A stretch of DNA of 13,834 nucleotides from Nonomuraea sp. (lineage in GTDB: Bacteria; Actinomycetota; Actinomycetes; Streptosporangiales; Streptosporangiaceae): NCBI GenBank assembly GCA_013362835.1, contig JABFVJ010000460.1, positions 1 through 13,834 on the forward strand. Reading direction: 5' to 3'. The notes under the pieces are model-generated. The model saw only the letters and a list, made by a program, of their open reading frames with translations. It did not search any database and was not told where the DNA came from. The first letter of the stretch is position 1, and each line of letters begins with the position of its first letter. Both the position numbers and the translations under genes were made by a program. Below are positions 1-6,757 of this stretch, one piece after another.

Positions 1-929
1 CCGGTGCCGAGCCCCGGGCCGAGCAGCCACGCCTGCACGCGGCCGACACCCTCGATCGAGGGCCGGTCCAGCGGCGTGATCACCGCTTCCGGCCAGTGCG
101 CGCGCACCTGCGCGACCGGCGCGTCAGGGCCCGCGTAACGCACCATGCCGGCGCCCGCGCGCAACGCGCCGCCGACGGCCAGCACCGCCGCGCCGGTGTA
201 CAGGTCGCTGCCCGCCGCGACCCCGAGCACCCCTCTGCGGTACTTGTCGGACTCCTTGCCGGGCCTGGGCAGCAGCTCGGCCACGTCGCCCCTGGTCAGC
301 GCGGCCACGTCGGGGTCGGGCAGGCAGGGGCCCAGCCCGATGTCCACCAGCTCCACGGTCCCCGCGCGCGCGGCTCCCGGATCGACGAGCAACCCCGTCT
401 TGTACGCCCCCATCGTCACCGTCATCATGGCCCGCACCGCCGCCCCGGCGACCCGCCCGCTGCTCGCGTCCACGCCGCTCGGCACGTCGACCGCCACGAT
501 CATGGCGTCGGCCGCGTTCGCCTCCTCGGCCAGCCGCGCGTACGGCTCCCGCAGCGCCCCCGTGGCCCCGATCCCGACCAGGCCGTCGACGATCAGGTCG
601 GCGTCCTCGATCGCCTGGGCGTCGACGACGCGGCCTCCGGCGTCGAGGAAGGCGCGCAGGCCGGACTCGTGCGTCTTCGAGCCGGCCAGGATCGCCCCCA
701 CCCGGGCGCCGCGGCGGGCCAGGCGTTCGCCGGCGTACAGGGCGTCGCCGCCGTTGTCGCCGCTGCCGACGAGGAGCACGACCCGGGCGGCGTACACGCG
801 GCCGAGCAGGTCGGCGCAGGCGGCGGCGAGGCCGTGGGCGGCCCGCTGCATGAGGGTGCCCTCCGGCAGTCGCGCCATCAGCGTCCGCTCGGCGCCCCGG
901 ATCTGGTCGGCGGTGTAGGCGGTCTTCAT
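1..929 (-). CDS. nnr: Bifunctional NAD(P)HX epimerase/dehydratase, C-terminus cut by window edge
   Basis: Repairs hydrated NADH and NADPH: the N-terminal YjeF_N domain epimerises NAD(P)HX and the C-terminal domain, a ribokinase-like fold, dehydrates it with ADP in bacteria. I read 309 codons without a stop. The epimerase domain (about residues 1-205) has the GSGDNGGD loop at residues 55-62, then VGIGATG and VDVPSGVD. The dehydratase domain begins near KYRRG (K229) and reaches the GPGLGTG motif at the very edge, so roughly the last 150-190 residues lie outside the window. The ATG at 927-929 follows GGAG with 6 nt between and is preceded by an in-frame TGA, which fixes the start. It lies 57 nt downstream of acpS on the same strand, a common actinobacterial pairing, so co-transcription is likely. 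The two-domain fusion is normal for bacteria. Family assignment is very secure. Confidence 0.95.
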   Translation of the reverse strand, partial: MKTAYTADQIRGAERTLMARLPEGTLMQRAAHGLAAACADLLGRVYAARVVLLVGSGDNGGDALYAGERLARRGARVGAILAGSKTHESGLRAFLDAGGRVVDAQAIEDADLIVDGLVGIGATGALREPYARLAEEANAADAMIVAVDVPSGVDASSGRVAGAAVRAMMTVTMGAYKTGLLVDPGAARAGTVELVDIGLGPCLPDPDVAALTRGDVAELLPRPGKESDKYRRGVLGVAAGSDLYTGAAVLAVGGALRAGAGMVRYAGPDAPVAQVRAHWPEAVITPLDRPSIEGVGRVQAWLLGPGLGT

Positions 930-986
930 GGCCTCACTCCGTTCGGCTGCTCGGTCGCCACATGCCGTCGAGCGCATGATCCGAAA

Positions 987-1337
987 CTATCCCTCCGCGA
1001 TCACATAGGCCACGGCGACGCCCGCGTCGTGGCTGAGCGACAGGTGCCAGCGCTTGACCCCGAGGCCGTACGCCACGTCGGCGGCCTTGCCGGTGATGTG
1101 CAGCTCCGGCTTGCCCAGCTCGTCGCAGCGCACCTCGGCCTCCAGGTGCCCGAGCCCCTTGGGCGCCCCGAGCGCCTTCGCCACGGCCTCCTTGGCGGCG
1201 AACCTGGCCGCCAGCGAGTGCACCGGCAGCGGCCGTTCGACGTCGGTGAACAACCGCTCCCGCAGTTGCGGCGTACGCGCGAGCGCCGCCTCGAAGCGGG
1301 CGATGTCCACGATGTCCACTCCGATACCCAGGATCAT
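987..1337 (-). CDS. acpS: Holo-[acyl-carrier-protein] synthase AcpS
   Basis: Cytoplasmic phosphopantetheinyl transferase that moves 4'-phosphopantetheine from CoA to a serine of apo-acyl carrier protein, activating fatty acid (and often polyketide) carrier proteins. The 116-residue length is standard for this family. The hallmark motifs are present: GVDIVDIARF at residues 6-15 with the metal-binding Asp, RFAAKEA near residue 45 with the Glu that co-binds magnesium, and SLSHD near the C-terminus. The ATG at 1335-1337 begins MILGIGVDIVD, the usual N-terminus. It starts 13 nt after the stop of the PhoX-like gene, and the ribosome site there is weak (GGGGCG), suggesting translation coupled to the upstream gene. 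nnr follows 57 nt later. Nothing is unusual in the protein itself. Confidence 0.96.
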   Translation of the reverse strand: MILGIGVDIVDIARFEAALARTPQLRERLFTDVERPLPVHSLAARFAAKEAVAKALGAPKGLGHLEAEVRCDELGKPELHITGKAADVAYGLGVKRWHLSLSHDAGVAVAYVIAEG

Positions 1338-1350
1338 CGCCCCAGCGTAC

Positions 1351-2757
1351 TCAGAACAGGCCGCGCTCCCATGGCCCCCAGATGGCGAACGATCTGCCCT
1401 GTTTGGCCTGGACGTTCACGTACAGCGTCTTGCCGCCCGGGCCGAAGGTCGAGCCGGCGAACTCGGCGCCCGGGTCGTCGGGGATCGGCTCCAGGCGGCA
1501 GAAGTCGAAGATCTCGCCGGTCCTGGTCAGGCCGCGCAGGAAGTTGGCGCCGTCGCCGTCCTCGCACAGCACCAGCGTGCCGCGGCCGCTGACCGTCACG
1601 TTGTCGGGCAGGTCGAGCACCGACGAGCGCGGCGACTCGTAGGCGAGCCTGAGCCGCCCGCTCCACGTCTCGTACGCCCACACCTGCCCCCGCCCCTTGC
1701 CGAACCCGGACGGCGGCGGGGTGTCGCCCTGCGCGGTGGCCCCGCCCTGGGTGGAGACGAAGTACACGGTGCCCTGGTGGAACACCGCCCCCTCCAGCCT
1801 GGAGAAGATCGCCGCGCCCTTCTCCCGCCCCTGCCGGCCCACGGCCTGGACGGCCTCGTCGTTGGACGGCCTGCCGGTGAACGTGGGATCGGGATCGTCG
1901 ATGTCCACCCACACCGTGGCGTACGAGGCTCCGGCCCGCTGCCCGGCGGACAGGTTCTCGCGCTTCGCGCCCCGGACGGCGAGCATCTGCAGCCTGCCGC
2001 CGTCCAGCAACGTCCCGGCCTGCATGGGGTGCTTGGGCGGCAGGTAGCGGTAGAAGCCGGAGGGGAAGGCGAAGTTGTCCTCGGTGAGGTAGACGGCGCC
2101 GGTGGAGGGGTCGAAGGCGGCCGACTCGTGGGCGAAACGCCCGGCCGATCTGATGGGCCTCGCGCTGGAGGCGCGGTTGAGCGGCACCTCGAACAGGTAG
2201 CCGTGCTTGCGCGTGAGCTTGGAGTTGTCGCCGCCGAAGACGTCGTCGCCCACGTCGGGGCCGTTGACCGTCTCCTCGCAGCTCACCCAGGCGCGCCAGA
2301 GCATCGGGCCGCCGGAGCAGTTCATCATGGTGCCGGTCAGCGAGGGGACGCTCTTGATCACCTCGCCGTACCTGGTGACGTGGAGGGTCGACGTGCCGCC
2401 TCCGGCCATCGGGTCGTACGCCTTGTCCTCGTCGCCGAACGCGCCTACCGGGCCGTTGACCTCGTGGTTGCGTACGAGGATCGTGCTGTCCTTGGGGCCG
2501 GCGAAGGCCGCCATGCCGTCGTGCCTGCCGGGCACGGTGGTGCCGTCGGAGAACTTCTCGCCGGCGGCGCTGAACGAGCGGTACCTGAATCCCTCGGGCA
2601 GGTTCAGGCGTACCTTGCCGTCGCGCAGGTCGGCCACGGGCTTGAGCCGTCCGTAGCCGCGTACCGGCTGGACGCCGCCACGGGCTCCCGCGCAGGAGAC
2701 CCCGGCGAACGGCCCGGCGACGGCGATCACGTTGGCGATGAAGCGGCGACGATCCAC
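1351..2757 (-). CDS. PhoX-like (DUF839) Tat-exported phosphatase-family protein
   Basis: 468-residue member of the DUF839/PhoX family, whose characterised members are Ca/Fe-dependent alkaline phosphatases exported by the Tat pathway. I choose the GTG at 2755-2757 because it follows a strong GGGAGGA ribosome site (3-4 nt gap) and gives the twin-arginine start DRRRFI followed by a hydrophobic stretch to about residue 20. An upstream in-frame ATG at 2809-2811 would bury the signal. Cys22 in GVSC could be a lipid-attachment cysteine, but the residue at -3 is Gly, so this is weak. Family landmarks are RNHE (about 96-99), NCSGG (146-150), SCEE (159-162), YLTED, CEDGDG (398 on) and FGPGG near the C-terminus. 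Substrate is unknown, and phosphatase activity is inferred from the family. It sits at the head of the apparent PhoX-acpS-nnr unit, divergent from coaA, in a stretch where other actinobacteria carry glmS. Confidence 0.88.
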   Translation of the reverse strand: MDRRRFIANVIAVAGPFAGVSCAGARGGVQPVRGYGRLKPVADLRDGKVRLNLPEGFRYRSFSAAGEKFSDGTTVPGRHDGMAAFAGPKDSTILVRNHEVNGPVGAFGDEDKAYDPMAGGGTSTLHVTRYGEVIKSVPSLTGTMMNCSGGPMLWRAWVSCEETVNGPDVGDDVFGGDNSKLTRKHGYLFEVPLNRASSARPIRSAGRFAHESAAFDPSTGAVYLTEDNFAFPSGFYRYLPPKHPMQAGTLLDGGRLQMLAVRGAKRENLSAGQRAGASYATVWVDIDDPDPTFTGRPSNDEAVQAVGRQGREKGAAIFSRLEGAVFHQGTVYFVSTQGGATAQGDTPPPSGFGKGRGQVWAYETWSGRLRLAYESPRSSVLDLPDNVTVSGRGTLVLCEDGDGANFLRGLTRTGEIFDFCRLEPIPDDPGAEFAGSTFGPGGKTLYVNVQAKQGRSFAIWGPWERGLF

Positions 2758-2784
2758 AAGTCCTCCCGGGAGGCTACGCCTGGA

Positions 2785-2790
2785 ACAGTA
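2785..2790 (-). promoter_or_regulatory. Possible -10 box of the PhoX-like gene
   Basis: TACTGT on the minus strand matches the actinobacterial TANNNT -10 pattern and would place the transcript start about 20 nt before the GTG at 2757, just upstream of its GGGAGGA site. I see no convincing -35 element, so this is a weak call. Confidence 0.3.
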
Positions 2791-2870
2791 GCCGCCTCCA
2801 AATCCCGACATACCCGGATCGACCAGACGGGTCTTCTTTCCCCGAACTGGCTATCGGTAATCCCACGTCT

Positions 2871-2891
2871 TTGTCCACAGGCTGTGGACGA
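2871..2891. promoter_or_regulatory. Pair of inverted DnaA-box-like 9-mers
   Basis: TTGTCCACA at 2871-2879 equals the high-GC actinobacterial DnaA-box consensus. TGTGGACGA at 2883-2891 reads TCGTCCACA on the minus strand, one base different. They face each other across 3 nt (GGC). They lie between the divergent PhoX-like gene and coaA, about 57-77 nt upstream of the predicted coaA transcript start. They could bind DnaA, or the 17-bp near-palindrome could be the operator of an unrelated regulator. Confidence 0.5.
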
Positions 2892-2935
2892 CGATCGACG
2901 GGCACCCGGCCATGATCGCATTTGTCGCGCATCGC

Positions 2936-2941
2936 TACGCT
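2936..2941 (+). promoter_or_regulatory. -10 box of coaA (leaderless arrangement)
   Basis: TACGCT fits TANNNT and ends 6 nt before the GTG start of coaA, so transcription would begin at or beside the start codon. No Shine-Dalgarno sequence precedes the GTG, which agrees with a leaderless mRNA. There is no clear -35 element. Confidence 0.6.
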
Positions 2942-2947
2942 GCCTAG

Positions 2948-3865
2948 GTGAACAACGGCTACGTGGAACTGAGCAGGGAGCAGTGGAGCGAGCTCCGCAA
3001 GAACACGCCCTTGACTCTCACCGCAGACGAGCTGGAAGACCTGCGCGGCGTCGATGACCCCATCGACCTCACCGAGGTCACCGACATCTACCTCCCCCTG
3101 ACCCGGCTGCTCAACCTGCACTTCACCGGGTCCAAGCAGCGCAGCAGCGTGCTGAGCGCCTTTCTCGGGGACCCCGGGACGCGCGTCCCGTACATCCTCG
3201 GCATCGCGGGAAGCGTCGCGGTCGGCAAGTCGACCACGGCGCGGCTGCTGCACACCCTCCTCGCCCGCTGGCCCGAGCACCCGCACGTGGAGCTGATCAC
3301 CACCGACAGCTTCCTCTACCCCAACGCGGTGCTGGAGTCGAAGGGCATCATGCACCGCAAGGGCTTCCCCGAGAGCTACGACCGGCGGGCGCTGGTCAGG
3401 TTCGTGGCGGAGGTGAAGGCGGGGGCGCCCGAGGCGTACGCCCCCATCTACAGCCACCTGGAGTACGACATCGTCCCCGACGAACGCCAGGTCGTGAAAA
3501 ATCCGGACATCCTGATCATCGAGGGCCTCAACGTCCTCCAGCCCGCCCCGCCCACGTCCCTCGCGGTCAACGACTACTTCGACTTCTCCATCTACGTCGA
3601 CGCCAAGGTCGAGGACATCCGCACCTGGTACGTCGAACGCTTCCACAAGCTCCGCCGCACGGCCTTCGAGGACCCGAAGTCCTACTTCAAGTACATCGCC
3701 GAGCTCTCCTACGAGGAGGCCACGGCGTTCGCGGTCAACGTCTGGCGTGACATCAACGAGCGCAACCTGGTCGAGAACATCGCCCCCACCAGGGGCCGCG
3801 CCGATCTGGTCCTGCAGAAGGGCGCCGACCACGCGGTCAGGCGGGTACGGCTTCGCCGAACCTGA
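2948..3865 (+). CDS. coaA: Type I pantothenate kinase
   Basis: Phosphorylates pantothenate with ATP, the first and usually flux-controlling step of CoA synthesis, in the cytoplasm. The 305-residue length fits the bacterial type I (CoaA/PanK-I) family. The P-loop GSVAVGKST is at residues 88-96, followed by TTDSF with Asp120, the PESYDRR segment, YDIVPDE, and the Walker-B-like [12 protein letters not shown]. The C-terminus [15 protein letters not shown] is the typical actinobacterial ending. The start is GTG at 2948-2950. No ribosome site is visible, and the TACGCT box 6 nt upstream points to leaderless translation. CoA-type feedback inhibition is known for the family and is not visible here. 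The last 29 nt overlap a small convergent ORF on the other strand. Its product is upstream of the AcpS substrate CoA, a functional tie to the acpS gene on the divergent side. Confidence 0.96.
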   Translation: MNNGYVELSREQWSELRKNTPLTLTADELEDLRGVDDPIDLTEVTDIYLPLTRLLNLHFTGSKQRSSVLSAFLGDPGTRVPYILGIAGSVAVGKSTTARLLHTLLARWPEHPHVELITTDSFLYPNAVLESKGIMHRKGFPESYDRRALVRFVAEVKAGAPEAYAPIYSHLEYDIVPDERQVVKNPDILIIEGLNVLQPAPPTSLAVNDYFDFSIYVDAKVEDIRTWYVERFHKLRRTAFEDPKSYFKYIAELSYEEATAFAVNVWRDINERNLVENIAPTRGRADLVLQKGADHAVRRVRLRRT

Positions 3866-3971
3866 ACACCTCGTCGAAGACGTAGGCGCCGAACCTGCCC
3901 GCGCACTCCTGGTCGTCGATGTCGGCGAACCAGCAGTCCTCACCATGATCGTGGCATCTGAAGCTAGTCAT
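3837..3971 (-). CDS. Candidate small protein, 44 residues, Cys/His-containing
   Basis: An unrecognised short ORF running against the 3' end of coaA (29-nt overlap) and filling most of the gap before the DUF389 gene. The ATG is at 3969-3971 and TGA at 3837-3839; an in-frame TGA lies upstream, so there is no longer form. GAGG occurs about 10 nt before the ATG. By hand count the codon positions are about 60%, 44% and 84% G+C, the ordinary coding pattern for such a genome. The peptide begins [19 protein letters not shown] and is acidic and aromatic, with three cysteines (6, 13, 24) and two histidines (7, 9) at its N-terminal half, so a metal site is conceivable. I know no family match and assign no function. 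It could still be a chance ORF, because it partly shadows coaA codons. Confidence 0.45.
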   Translation of the reverse strand: MTSFRCHDHGEDCWFADIDDQECAGRFGAYVFDEVFRFGEAVPA

Positions 3972-4001
3972 GTGAGGCAGCCTCGCGTACGGAGGTCAAT
4001 A

Positions 4002-4015
4002 CGACGTCAACGTCG
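4002..4015. repeat. Short inverted repeat before the DUF389 gene
   Basis: CGACGT and ACGTCG form perfect 6-bp arms around a 2-nt centre, ending 1 nt before the ATG at 4017. It would overlap the start region or promoter of the DUF389 gene and could be an operator. Chance occurrence in GC-rich DNA is quite possible. Confidence 0.25.
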
Positions 4016-4016
4016 G

Positions 4017-4961
4017 ATGGACAAGAATGGCGGGGTGCTACATCTGCGACTGATCACCCCCGCCGACCGCAGCGACGAGGCGGCCCGCGTGCTGGAGGAG
4101 TGCACGGGGGTCACCAACATCATCGTCCTGCCCGGCGCGGGCCGCGAGCCGAAGGGCGACGTCATCCTCTGCGACGCCGCCCGCGAGTCGGCCAACGAGG
4201 TGATCGGCAAGCTCAAGTGGATCGAGGAAGAGGGCTCGATCGCCATCGAGCAGGTCGACATCTCGCTGTCGAAGGCCGCCACGGCGGCGGTCGAGGAGGC
4301 GCCCGGCGACCCAGACGACGCGGTGGTGTGGGAGGAGCTCGCCCACAAGGTGCACACCGACTCCCGCATCACCTGGGCCTACCTGGCGTTCCTCGCCATC
4401 GCCACGCAGCTCGCGGGCATCGGCGTCCTGCAGAACTCCCCCATCCTGATCGTCGGCGCGATGGTGCTCGGGCCCGAGTTCGGCTCCGTCGCCGCCATCT
4501 GCTTCGGCCTGCTGCGCGGGCGCTGGCGACTGATCATCTCCTCCTTCAGGACGCTGGTCGTCGGATTCACGGCGGCGATCGCCGTCACCTTCGCCTGCGC
4601 GCTGGTCTCCAACTGGCTCGGCTGGATCACCCTGAACAACCTCCGGGTCAACGAGGAGGTGCGGTTCATCGTCACGCCCGACAAGTGGTCGTTCATCGTG
4701 GCGCTGCTGGCCGGCGCGGCCGGCGTCCTGTCGATCACGGCCGGCAAGTCCTCGGCCCTGATCGGCGTCTTCATCTCGGTCACCACGGTCCCGGCCGCCG
4801 GCTACCTCGCCGTCGCCCTCGCCCTGGGCGACTGGAAGGAGGTCGCGGGCTCGGTCTCCCAGCTCGCCGTGAACATCCTCGGCATGATCATCTCGGGCAC
4901 CGCCACCCTCCTGGTCCAGCGAAAATTCTGGCCTCAAGTAGGACACCGTTCATCCGTGTGA
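4017..4961 (+). CDS. DUF389 family integral membrane protein
   Basis: 314-residue member of the DUF389 (TIGR00341-type) family of bacterial membrane proteins with no established function. Residues 1-115 form a soluble domain opening with LHLRLITPADR, the usual N-terminus. From about residue 118 there are some six hydrophobic segments (about 119-137, 142-165, 172-198, 222-242, 246-270, 278-300). The family hallmarks NSPILIVGAMVLGPEFG and ALIGVFISVTTVPAAG mark the paired membrane segments. Start choice is uncertain. The ATG at 4017 has no good ribosome site (GGAGG lies 21 nt away), and a GTG at 4035-4037 would begin right at LHLRL. An in-frame GTG at 3972 would add an arginine-rich stretch unlike the family. 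In other actinobacteria a DUF389 gene is often found near glmM, so this is a normal neighbour rather than an insertion. It ends 40 nt before the ABC cluster. Confidence 0.88.
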   Translation: MDKNGGVLHLRLITPADRSDEAARVLEECTGVTNIIVLPGAGREPKGDVILCDAARESANEVIGKLKWIEEEGSIAIEQVDISLSKAATAAVEEAPGDPDDAVVWEELAHKVHTDSRITWAYLAFLAIATQLAGIGVLQNSPILIVGAMVLGPEFGSVAAICFGLLRGRWRLIISSFRTLVVGFTAAIAVTFACALVSNWLGWITLNNLRVNEEVRFIVTPDKWSFIVALLAGAAGVLSITAGKSSALIGVFISVTTVPAAGYLAVALALGDWKEVAGSVSQLAVNILGMIISGTATLLVQRKFWPQVGHRSSV

Positions 4962-4988
4962 ACGAGGCCAGGCCCACCCCGGGACAGG

Positions 4989-4994
4989 TAGGGT
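4989..4994 (+). promoter_or_regulatory. -10 box of the ABC cluster (leaderless arrangement)
   Basis: TAGGGT fits TANNNT and ends 7 nt before the ATG at 5002. No ribosome site lies between them, so the first gene of the cluster is probably read from a leaderless mRNA. Confidence 0.55.
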
Positions 4995-5001
4995 CCGCCA
5001 C

Positions 5002-5910
5002 ATGCACATCCTCGCCACCGAGGGGCTGACCAAGCGCTTCCCCACCGTCACCGCGATCGACCAGCTCACGGTCTCCGTGGGGTCCGGCGTCACCGGTCTG
5101 GTCGGGGCGAACGGCGCGGGCAAGTCGACGCTGATCAAGATCCTGCTCGGCCTGCTGCCGCCCACCGGCGGCACCGCCCGGGTGCTCGATCTGGACGTCA
5201 CCGCGCAGGGCGCCGAGATCCGCAGACTCGTCGGCTACATGCCCGAGCACGAATGCCTCCCTCCCGATGTCTCCGCGACCGAGCTGGTCGTCCACCTCGC
5301 CAGGATCTCCGGGCTGCCGCGTACGGCCGCCCGCGAGCGCGCCGCCGACGTACTGCGTCACGTGGGCCTGGCCGAAGAGCGCTACCGCCCGATCGGCGGC
5401 TACTCCACCGGCATGAAGCAACGGGTCAAACTGGCCCAAGCTCTCGTGCACGACCCCAAACTCGTCTTCCTCGACGAGCCCACCAACGGTCTCGACCCAC
5501 GCGGCCGCGACGAGATGCTGACCCTGATCCGGCGCATCGGCACCGAGTTCGGCATCAGCGTGCTCGTCACCTCCCATCTCCTCGGCGAGCTCGAACGCGT
5601 CTGCGACCACGTGATCGTCATCGACGCGGGGCGGCTGCTGCGCTCGTCGGCGATCTCGGAGTTCACGCAGGCCACGCAGACGGTCACGGTCGAGGTCGAC
5701 GAGGGCCTTGAGCCGCTGGCCCAGCGCCTGACCGAGACCGGCCAGGCCGTCTCCCAGCAGGGCCGCCTGCTGGTGGTCAAGGTGCTCGGGCCCGAGACGT
5801 TCGACGCGATCCGCGACGCCGCGGCCGACCTCGACCTCTGCCTGATCCGCCTCGAACAGGGACGACACCGCATCGAGGACGTCTTCAGGGAGGAGGTGGC
5901 CAGTGTCTGA
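5002..5910 (+). CDS. ABC transporter ATP-binding protein (first of two)
   Basis: 302-residue cytoplasmic ATPase of an ABC-2 (CcmA/NatA-like) exporter, which powers transport by ATP hydrolysis. Walker A GANGAGKST is at residues 35-43, the signature YSTGMKQ begins at Y134, Walker B VFLDEP covers 155-160, and the H-loop histidine is H192 in TSHLL. Residues 220-302 form a small C-terminal extension typical of drug/natural-product type ATPases. It opens a four-gene cluster: the next gene starts 8 nt before this stop. The start ATG follows a TAGGGT -10 box by 7 nt, with no ribosome site. Substrate cannot be told from sequence; nothing here points to a particular compound. Confidence 0.92.
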   Translation: MHILATEGLTKRFPTVTAIDQLTVSVGSGVTGLVGANGAGKSTLIKILLGLLPPTGGTARVLDLDVTAQGAEIRRLVGYMPEHECLPPDVSATELVVHLARISGLPRTAARERAADVLRHVGLAEERYRPIGGYSTGMKQRVKLAQALVHDPKLVFLDEPTNGLDPRGRDEMLTLIRRIGTEFGISVLVTSHLLGELERVCDHVIVIDAGRLLRSSAISEFTQATQTVTVEVDEGLEPLAQRLTETGQAVSQQGRLLVVKVLGPETFDAIRDAAADLDLCLIRLEQGRHRIEDVFREEVASV

Positions 5911-6757
5911 GATCTACGACATCGGCTACCGGCACTACGACGGCCCCACGATGGGCCGGGGCTACGCCACCCGCGCCCTCGCCGTCCACAGCCTGCGCGG
6001 CATCTTCGGGCTCGGCCGTCCCATGCGCAGCAAGCTCGTGCCGTTCGCGCTGGCCGTGATCATGTTGCTGCCCATGGTCGTGTCCATCGCGCTCATGGCG
6101 CTGGCCAAGCAGCGCGGCATCCCCTACAGCGGGTTCGCCGTCATCATGCAGGCCGTGGTGGCGATCTTCCTGGCCGCGCAGGCCCCCTCGGTCGTCGCGC
6201 CCGACCTGCGCCACCGCGTGCTGCCGCTCTACCTCTCACGTCCGATCTCGGTCGCCCAGTACGTGACCGCCAAGGTCGCCGCGATGACCGTCGCCCTGTT
6301 CCTGCTGATCGCGGCGCCCCTGACACTCATGTACGTCGGCGAGATCGTCGTCGACATGCCGGGCCCGCCCGCGACGGGCGAATACCTCGGCGCCCTGCTC
6401 ATGGCGTTGGTGCTGGCGCTGCTGCTGTCGGCGTTCGGCCTGGCCATCGCCTCGTTCACGCCCCGGCGCGGGCTCGGCGTGGCCTCGGTGATCACCGTCT
6501 ACCTGCTGTCGTTCGCGGCGGTGCCGGTGCTCTACGGCACGCTGACGTCGACCGGCAACGAGGAGGCGGCCAGGTGGGCCTGGATCGCCGATCCGTTCTG
6601 GCTGGTCGACTCCGTGCAGTCGTGGCTGTTCGGCACCCCGAGCCACGCCGACGGCCCCTATCCCAACGGCCCCGCCTCGGCGGCGATCCTGGTCGTGCTG
6701 ATCGGCGTCGGCCTGACCGCCCTCGCGCTGCGCTACAGGAAGGCGGCCTCGCGATGA
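5903..6757 (+). CDS. ABC-2 type transporter permease (first of two)
   Basis: 284-residue membrane subunit with about six hydrophobic helices (roughly 45-67, 78-98, 121-146, 161-183, 188-211, 257-277). The soluble N-terminus IYDIGYRHYDGP is characteristic of an actinobacterial ABC-2 permease group. The segment after the second helix, LRHRVLPLYLSRPISVAQYVTAK, is the ABC-2 permease coupling region (cytoplasmic, ahead of a transmembrane helix). The start is GTG at 5903-5905, with AGGAGG 6 nt upstream inside the preceding gene and an 8-nt overlap with it, a sign of translational coupling. It ends with an ATGA overlap with the second ATPase. It should pair with the second permease (7670-8386) as a heterodimer, or each permease may form its own complex with its neighbouring ATPase. 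Confidence 0.88.
   Translation: MSEIYDIGYRHYDGPTMGRGYATRALAVHSLRGIFGLGRPMRSKLVPFALAVIMLLPMVVSIALMALAKQRGIPYSGFAVIMQAVVAIFLAAQAPSVVAPDLRHRVLPLYLSRPISVAQYVTAKVAAMTVALFLLIAAPLTLMYVGEIVVDMPGPPATGEYLGALLMALVLALLLSAFGLAIASFTPRRGLGVASVITVYLLSFAAVPVLYGTLTSTGNEEAARWAWIADPFWLVDSVQSWLFGTPSHADGPYPNGPASAAILVVLIGVGLTALALRYRKAASR

Noticed and set aside
930..986. Short CATGC/GCATG inverted repeat and a 9-codon ORF between acpS and nnr
   Set aside because: Arms of 5 bp and an ORF this short are expected by chance; no sign of a terminator or leader peptide function.
96..1592. Long plus-strand ORF (498 codons) over nnr, acpS and the PhoX-like gene
   Set aside because: Arg/His/Gly-rich composition, runs antisense to three well-recognised genes; a GC-rich shadow frame.
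2758..2811. ATG start at 2811 for the PhoX-like gene
   Set aside because: It would put 18 residues before the twin-arginine signal, and the GTG at 2757 has a strong ribosome site.
1054..3057. Plus-strand ORF of 667 codons
   Set aside because: Antisense to acpS and the PhoX-like gene and then out of frame with coaA; no family features.
2774..3946. Minus-strand ORF of 390 codons across coaA
   Set aside because: Antisense shadow of coaA with Val/Gly/Asp-rich low complexity; distinct frame from the small ORF at 3837-3971.
3747..4016. Upstream in-frame extension of the DUF389 ORF
   Set aside because: It overlaps coaA out of frame, is Arg-rich, and is not part of the family N-terminus.
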